A DNA stretch of 64,000 nt from Eretmocerus hayati (taxonomy: Eukaryota; Arthropoda; Insecta; Hymenoptera; Aphelinidae): contig CM056742.1 in NCBI GenBank assembly GCA_029851415.1, forward strand, positions 88,278,748-88,342,747, in the 5' to 3' direction. The position numbers and the translations under genes are program-made. A model generated the notes under the pieces. It did not search any database. It saw only the letters and a program-made list of their open reading frames with translations, and was not told where the DNA came from. Below, in pieces: positions 58,734-64,000 of this stretch (its first letter is position 1; each line of letters opens with the position of its first letter).

Positions 58734-59883
58734 TACAAATCAAGAATAACCCAGCGCACGAGGGACAAGTTTCGTTCATGTCTTTTGCATCAGTTTCTTC
58801 TATTGGAAGGACGGAACAGTTAACTTGAAATTTCCATCCAGTTCTACAAACTAGTAGCCGAGAGAAATGGAGTGGATGGTGTAGCATCACATACCAAGAC
58901 CCGAAAACAAAACGTATGCCCTCTCTCAACCGATCAAATGTATAGAAACCAATTATTCGTGAATCGTAAATAATGATAATCCTCTTGCATGAAGGAAACA
59001 GAGGCAAGTAGTGGAGAAAGAGTGTTATCCTGCATAAAATTGCAGTGTCGACCATCGTCTCCACTCTTCTATCCAGGCTGAAATCGGATCCAACATTCAA
59101 TTCCACTCGAGTGATGATATTTTGCGTGTTTATTTGGAATGATTTGGTTCGTTAATACGAGGGAGAGCAATGAAATAGTATCAAAAAGATCTTCCTCCTC
59201 ATAAAATCTCAATTTTCAAAGACTCAGCCCAACTCGACGTCCAAGAAGATATCAAATCTAGATTGAAATTGAAATTTCACATGGAGAATGATGTTGAGCA
59301 TAATTTTTCAAGATGATCTGGTTCATTGGTACGAAGGGAAGTGAGGGAAAATTGTAAGTGGAGAGGCTTTCTTCGCTCCAAATTGCAATTTCTGATGATT
59401 GAAGTCACTTTGACGTTCAAGATGATACCAAATTTGGATCCAGCATCAAATTTCACATGGAACATGGTGTGGTGCGTAATTTTTCGAGTTGATTTGGTCC
59501 GTTCGGACATGGTGGTGTAAGGAAAAATGGTGAATGGAAAGGATTTCTTCGCATGAAATTGCAATTTTGGATAATCCAACCCTCTTTGGCGTCCAAGATG
59601 ATACCAAATTCGAATTCAGCATGAAATTTCAAATGAAAAATAGTTGTTTGAAGTATGTTCCAAGCTCCATGGGTGTCACCTAGAGTTGTATCACCACGTC
59701 CAGCGAGAAAAGGCAAAAAGAAAATTTTTGGTCCAATTCAGGAAACTGTCTGCTCTTTGCGGCACGGTTCAATTTCGTTTTCCGGGACCCGGCACGATTG
59801 CAATCTCATTTTTTTGCCATCCAGAAACGATCTAGGGGATGCCAGTGAGTCTAAAAAAAGATTGGTGAATAAGTGCCACCCGG

Positions 59884-59884
59884 A

Positions 59885-59926
<42 letters not shown>

Positions 59927-59932
59927 TATTTC
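59884..59932. repeat. (TA)n microsatellite at the right edge of the giant structure
   Basis: A nearly pure TA run with few interruptions; a similar TA run lies outside the left end at 38112-38132 and 38229-38237. Confidence 0.92.
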
Positions 59933-59941
59933 TTTAACTGC

Positions 59942-60470
59942 AGATTCTGGGACGCGATGACGTCATTTCAGCGATATTTTGTCAAATTCTGGGACGCGTT
60001 CTAAATTCTGGGACGTCCCAGAAGGCGTCCTTCTAGATTCATAAATTCTGGGACGCGGCGAATAATATATTTTGCCATTTTCTGGGACGCGTGAAAATTT
60101 CGTGATATTTTGAAAAAAACCACTTTCTAAGCAAAATTCTGTTATCTCCTCGGCGGTTATCTCCCACGAGGGATGGTTAGTGTTTTGAACGCAAAACGAA
60201 GTCTAAGAACACGTCTGTTATCTCCTCGGCGGTCATCTCCCACGAGCGATAGTTAGTGTTTTGAACGCAAAACGAAGTCTAAGCACACGTCTGTTATCTC
60301 CTCGGCGGTTATCTCCCACGAGGGATGGTTTAGTGTTTGAATAAGAAAATACTTCCAACCCAAAATTTTCATTTTTACGCGTTTTTGGAAAAGTCCCAGA
60401 ATTTGGGAAAATATATATGTTGACGTCCCAGATTTTATGAATCCGTATCGGCGTCCCAGAATTTGGAGCT
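59942..60470. mobile_element. ~530-bp element with clustered TTCTGGGACG motifs
   Basis: TTCTGGGACG occurs in direct orientation near 59945, 59986, 60004, 60047 and 60082. It occurs inverted (CGTCCCAGA) near 60425 and 60451, with partial CGTCCCAG near 60012 and GTCCCAGAATTT near 60392. Between the clusters is a 76-bp tandem triplicate starting at about 60141, 60217 and 60293 (GTTATCTCCTCGGCGG). It looks like a non-autonomous DNA element with repeated terminal binding sites. Confidence 0.6.
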
Positions 60471-60549
60471 AAGTGTGTTTATATATATATATATGTATAT
60501 ATACATGTATATATATATAAAAGGGTTTCCACGGAACTTTTGACTTCTG

Positions 60550-60982
60550 TGTTACTGCAATGTTCCTGGAGTATTCTGACCTATAAGGAGAGCGCAGGTG
60601 TGACATTGTATAGTATTTGGCATCATTCAATATGGCCTACATCCTTTTGTGTTGAAACGCACCCTCATTCGTCAATAGAAGACCGCAAAAGATGATTTTA
60701 GGGTAGTTTACAAACAAACCCACGCGGTTTTTGAAAATAAAGAGGCTGTGACTCGAATACTGTCGTATCTGTACATGTGCAAATACCTGACATTCGCAAC
60801 CGTTGGTATTTATCGATCGGTCGGTTGCTAGTGTGTGTTGTTCTGTGCTGTTATGTTTTGAAGTTAGTCCGCTTGTGGCTGTCACGAGGGTAAGACGCTC
60901 TTGTTGTGTCAAAGAAATAAGGGCACGTGTTGTTCTGATAATTCGGTGGCTCTAATTTATTGTGTCACGAGTGAGTGTAACA
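60550..60982 (+). repeat. 5' LTR, 433 bp
   Basis: Begins TGTTAC and ends GTAACA, a perfect 6-bp terminal inversion, and is followed four bases later by a primer-site-like sequence. The start is chosen by this inversion only, because no second LTR is available for comparison. Confidence 0.65.
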
Positions 60983-60986
60983 ATTT

Positions 60987-61004
60987 TGGTGCTCGTCCGA
61001 GATC
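60987..61004 (+). promoter_or_regulatory. Primer-binding site of the gypsy-like element
   Basis: TGGTGCTCGTCCGAGATC begins with TGG, as expected for pairing to a tRNA 3' end. Its GCTCGTCCGxGAT core resembles known retroelement primer sites. Confidence 0.6.
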
Positions 61005-61037
61005 CAACAACCGAGGATGGTAGTGTGAAGCAGCGAA

Positions 61038-62541
61038 ATGAGGACCTGGATTAGCAAGGATTTGCTATCGGGAGATCGCACAGACGCTGGGTCAGTATTG
61101 TTTTATGTCGATACAAATGCTCAATCAAAATCATCTGATGCTGCATCTGGTTTCCGTAGATTTCCAGGTGAGTGCAGTGACCGAGGCCCTGTTGTCATGC
61201 GTGAGCCGACCATTCATCGCCCTGCGGCTCCTTCCGTGGCTGAGATGATCGACGAGAGGGCAACCCACGGTGACAGCGGCAACGCCACGTGTGATGCAGC
61301 CGTCGATGGCTTGCAGCCTGACATCTCGGGTGACCCTGGTTCCACTGCGCCTACCGGTAGTGCTGCGTCTGTCATGCCTGCGAATACGGAGCCTTCTGCC
61401 GCCGCCGTCTCTTCACTTGCAGCAATCGGCAACGGTGGTTTTGCTCGTCCGATGTCTCTGGTGGTGCTGTTTTCAACAACGCTGCGGATCGAGGCACTGC
61501 GACTGAGGGCGGCATTTTTGCACAAATCACCGCCGTCGAACTGGCCGTTGGCACAGCGGGATCGTCCTGCGCTGCTGGGACGAACGGTGAAACACGGTAC
61601 GATCCCGAGATTGACAACATGGCTGCTGAGCTACGCCCACGAGATCATGATTTAATCGCTGAACGACGAGCATGGGAGGCAGAACAGCGGTTTTGGATGG
61701 AGGAGCGACGGTTACTCATGCAGCAGATTGAGCTTCTTGATCAACGACTACAACAGCTGAGTTTAACCAATTTTCACACCATAACACATAACTCGATTCC
61801 CAACATTTCTCACATAAATGAGTTACAAACGGGCTCAGAGACAACTTCACTCACTGCAGAAAATTCACAAATCATTTCGACCAAAGGCAGATGAATATAA
61901 CGGATGGACGCCTCTACGGGAGTACATCAATCAGTTCGAATTAGTTTCTCTTGCGAATAGTTGGGATGACAGAGCTAAGGGCATCGTGCCTGCGAGGGAA
62001 GGCAAAATCTGTTCTTGACAATGTGGATCCAGAGACGATCAGTTTTGAATCTTCACACTCAAGTTTACATCTACGTTTTGGCGATTCTCATCACCAGGCT
62101 ATCAATTTTCCACTCCGCCAGAATCGAAAACAGGAATTTGACTAGGATTTCTCATCTCTAGCTTCCGATATCTCTCGATTAGTTCGGGATATTTTTGAAA
62201 ATTCTCCGGTTGAAGAACAGGATCGGATCGCGTGTTCGGAGTTCATATCTGCAATTTATGATCTTTCAATTCGCGAAATGTTGCATTTCGAAGGTATATC
62301 TTCAATGAAAGAAGCTTTAGCTCGCGCTATGGGAATAAAGGTTATTCGGGATGAGAATCGTAGAGAGCATATTTATAGGAACTCGTTGAATTCAAATCAG
62401 TTCACTCAGGCATATTCACAGTACATGAAACCAAATTCAAATAACACGACACAAAAAAGACAACTCCCCACTTGCTGGTCGTGTGGTCTTGAAGGACACA
62501 TCCGCTTGAACTCCCTAACGAATGCTTACAAGGGAAACTGA
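61038..62541 (+). pseudogene. gag of the gypsy-like element, frameshifted
   Basis: Pieces in different frames follow each other. A Ser/Ala/Pro-rich leader ORF is at 61038-61655. A helical segment (AERRAWEAEQRFWMEERRLL) with EYNGWTPLREYINQFELVSLA lies at 61619-62018, and LRGKAKSVLDNV at 61985-62030. The C-terminal part with a zinc knuckle lies at 62278-62541. The knuckle reads CWSCGLEGHIRLNS, so the last Cys of CCHC is Ser. At least two frameshifts are needed, near 61880 and 62000, and one stop near 62143. Confidence 0.75.
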
Positions 62542-62567
62542 GACACGTCAAGCTAGACGAGGCAAGC

Positions 62568-63700
62568 TTGAGAACATTGACCCCAGTACTGGGCAAAAAC
62601 TCAATGAGTGGCTCTGGTTTTGGGAGAATGAGGAGAATTACTGGGAGTTCTAGTGGGGCTGACTGCTATCTAGGTTCATTGGACGGCATGTTTTGTAATT
62701 TGAAAATTGATTCTGGATCAGATGCGGCAATCATTAGTAAGGGATTCATGGTGAATGGAAAAATCCGAACAACCAGTAATTTTCCGATTTTGAGATATCG
62801 AACGGGAGAGAGAGTGAAAACTATTTGTAGAACGTCGGTTCAGGTAGGAGTTGGTATTCATGAGCTTAGTCAATCAGTTTATGTTGCTGATATGGGAGAT
62901 GATTGCATTCTGGGTACGGATTTTCTTGAGAGAGTAGGTGTCACGACGGCAATTGATGAGGTTATTCTAGGGACATCTACATCCTCAGACCAGTCGCGTG
63001 AAGTTGATCTTGGAGGAACGCTCATAGGTGGGATTCTATCGGAATCGCCGGAGGTTAATAGGATGTTTCAGGCTCCAGGAGTACTTCCCCCTTTTCTTCC
63101 TGAAGTTTTTGAACGCGATTACGTTGGGTTAACTCCGGATGAGAAGAATCAATTTCATACATTTTTGTTAGAACACCAGATGCGATTCTCTCACGGTGAG
63201 GAAACAGGTAGATGTAATCTGAGAGAGCATAAAATCGAGGTGGTGGATTCAAAACTCATCAAACAGCAAATTCGTCGAATTCCTATGCATTTGAGAAGCA
63301 AAGTAGAAAAGGTGATAGAGGAAATGAAGAGACACGGGGTGATAAGCAAATCCAAAAGTTCTTGGTGTTCGCCAGGGGTCATAAAGATAAGGAAAGGAAG
63401 GTCTATCAGATTTCGCGTTGATTACCGTAGACTCAATGTAAGACCAAGAAGGACTCTTACCCATTGCCGAAAATTGACGAGATTCTGGATACTTTGAAAA
63501 GCGATTCTTTGTTCTCTACGCTCGATTTGAAATCAGGATACTGGCAAATCCGGATTCGGACAGAGGATAAGGAGAGAACCGCGTTCTCAATAGGCAATGG
63601 ATTATGGGAATTCGAAGTTATGGCATTTGGTCTCTGTAATACACTTGCAACTTTCGAAAGATTAATGGAAGAAGTACTGTCCAATCTGATTAACATGACT
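62568..63700 (+). pseudogene. pol fragment: protease and N-terminal RT
   Basis: The ORF 62568-63497 carries an aspartic protease site (KIDSGSDAAII) with DDCILGTDFL downstream. The RT start follows: QQIRRIPMHLRSKVEKVIEE, then GVISKSKSSWCSPGVIKIRK and RFRVDYRRLN. A frameshift near 63440-63465 moves to the frame 63464-63730 with FSTLDLKSGYWQI and FEVMAFGLCNTLATFERLM. Here the usual 'CNAP' reads CNTL. The sequence stops being gypsy-like near 63700, before the catalytic YxDD. Confidence 0.85.
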
Positions 63701-64000
63701 GCTGTCCTACGGAAGAAAGACCGTATGTGACATTATGTCGAAAATGAGATTAAAATATCACCGTGTAGATCTAGTCACCCTCCATCTGACAAAGCTCGCA
63801 GAATTTTTCTATCGAATATAGTTTTTTTATAAAAAATAAAAACCGTTTTGCGGTTCCTCAAAATTCGACTCAAATACTCGCCAAGAACACCGTAAGACAC
63901 AAATACTATGCAAGAAGACCGTAAGTACAGCGCAAAATCACTTACGGTGTTTTTGCAGAGGATGCGGCCGCAGCAGGTGACCGCGAATACACGCATTTGC
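63701..64000. other. Unassigned DNA replacing the rest of RT
   Basis: From CCTACGGAAGAAAGACCGTA onward there is no RT similarity. Short phrases ACCGTAAG (63888, 63919) and CTTACGGTG (63942) recur in both orientations, which suggests the edge of another inverted-repeat element running out of the window. Confidence 0.45.

Larger units (their letters stand above)
56305..59637. repeat. 3.3-kb inverted satellite block inside the right arm
   Basis: Left half 56305-57130 and right half ~58755-59637 are inverted copies. Each holds three to four ~178-bp units marked by GGACCAAATCAA (56360, 56537, 56721) or its complement (about 59488, 59310, 59137). The block interrupts the arm between sequences that are adjacent on the left side (38483/38537). 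ORFs in it (for example 56042-56647) run across repeat boundaries and are not supported. Confidence 0.8.
38238..59883. mobile_element. ~21.6-kb giant inverted structure with hAT-like ends
   Basis: Left end TAGGGTTGCACTTAT (38238) faces right end ATAAGTGCCACCCGG (59883). Flanks are ATATATAT and ATATATGT, an 8-bp near-match in TA-rich DNA. The left arm 38238-42548 pairs with right-arm segments 59638-59883 and 51678-56304, with a 3.33-kb insertion between them. The interior is 42549-51677. The ends resemble those of the hAT-type element at 34256. Whether it ever moved as one unit is inference; stepwise inverted duplication is the main alternative. Confidence 0.7.
60550..63700 (+). mobile_element. 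5' half of a Ty3/gypsy-like LTR retrotransposon
   Basis: Order: LTR, primer site, gag, protease, start of RT, the normal gypsy order. It breaks off within RT near 63700, before the YxDD motif. RNase H, integrase and the 3' LTR are absent within the window. The reading frame is broken several times. Confidence 0.85.

Overview
The window is eukaryotic, most likely from an invertebrate animal and plausibly an arthropod. It is moderately AT-rich and contains no operons and no intact host gene that I recognise. The coding remnants are of animal-type mobile elements: non-LTR retrotransposons with AP-endonuclease, reverse transcriptase and a Baculo_FP-like ORF1 domain, Ty3/gypsy-like LTR elements, and an animal TNP2-like transposase. 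I cannot name the species. The whole window reads as accessory, repeat-rich DNA built by nested insertion and inverted duplication.

Layout. 1-2.8 kb: a 174-bp satellite in both orientations around a 206-bp inverted repeat, then a ~150-bp repeat with a perfect palindrome and another inverted repeat. 2.8-7.7 kb: an inverted repeat pair enclosing an LTR-flanked element (3588-7254, 4-bp target duplication) with one unbroken, unrecognised 366-codon ORF. 9.0-26.2 kb: six minus-strand non-LTR elements (E0-E5) in head-to-tail order, nearly every junction being a (GA/TC)n tract. E1 is split at its reverse-transcriptase active site by a 4.84-kb foldback element. E2 is nearly full length, with ORF1 and ORF2 in one frame separated by TGA-CTAG. 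E4 carries a 1.1-kb palindromic Tc1/mariner-type element. 28.3-34 kb: five copies of a ~360-bp repeat among palindromes. 34.26-35.73 kb: a 1.48-kb palindromic hAT-type element with an 8-bp target duplication.

38.24-59.88 kb: the most striking object, a ~21.6-kb inverted structure with hAT-like ends. Its arms carry arrays of a 155-bp GTTGC-rich repeat, a shared ~910-bp foldback and a shared hAT-type element. The interior holds further palindromes and a decayed TNP2-like transposase gene (48741-51307). The right arm is interrupted by a 3.3-kb inverted satellite block that itself contains a second 1.07-kb TA-flanked palindrome. 59.9-60.5 kb: a small element with clustered TTCTGGGACG motifs and a 76-bp triplicate. 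60.55-63.7 kb: the 5' half of a Ty3/gypsy-like retrotransposon (LTR, primer site, gag, protease, start of RT), cut off inside RT.

How the parts interact: elements have repeatedly landed in each other, and insertion order can be read from the junctions. The dominant theme is that DNA elements with quite different target-duplication signatures (TA, 6 bp, 8 bp) have all become near-complete palindromes. All coordinates of repeats come from reading by eye; arm ends may be off by several bases.
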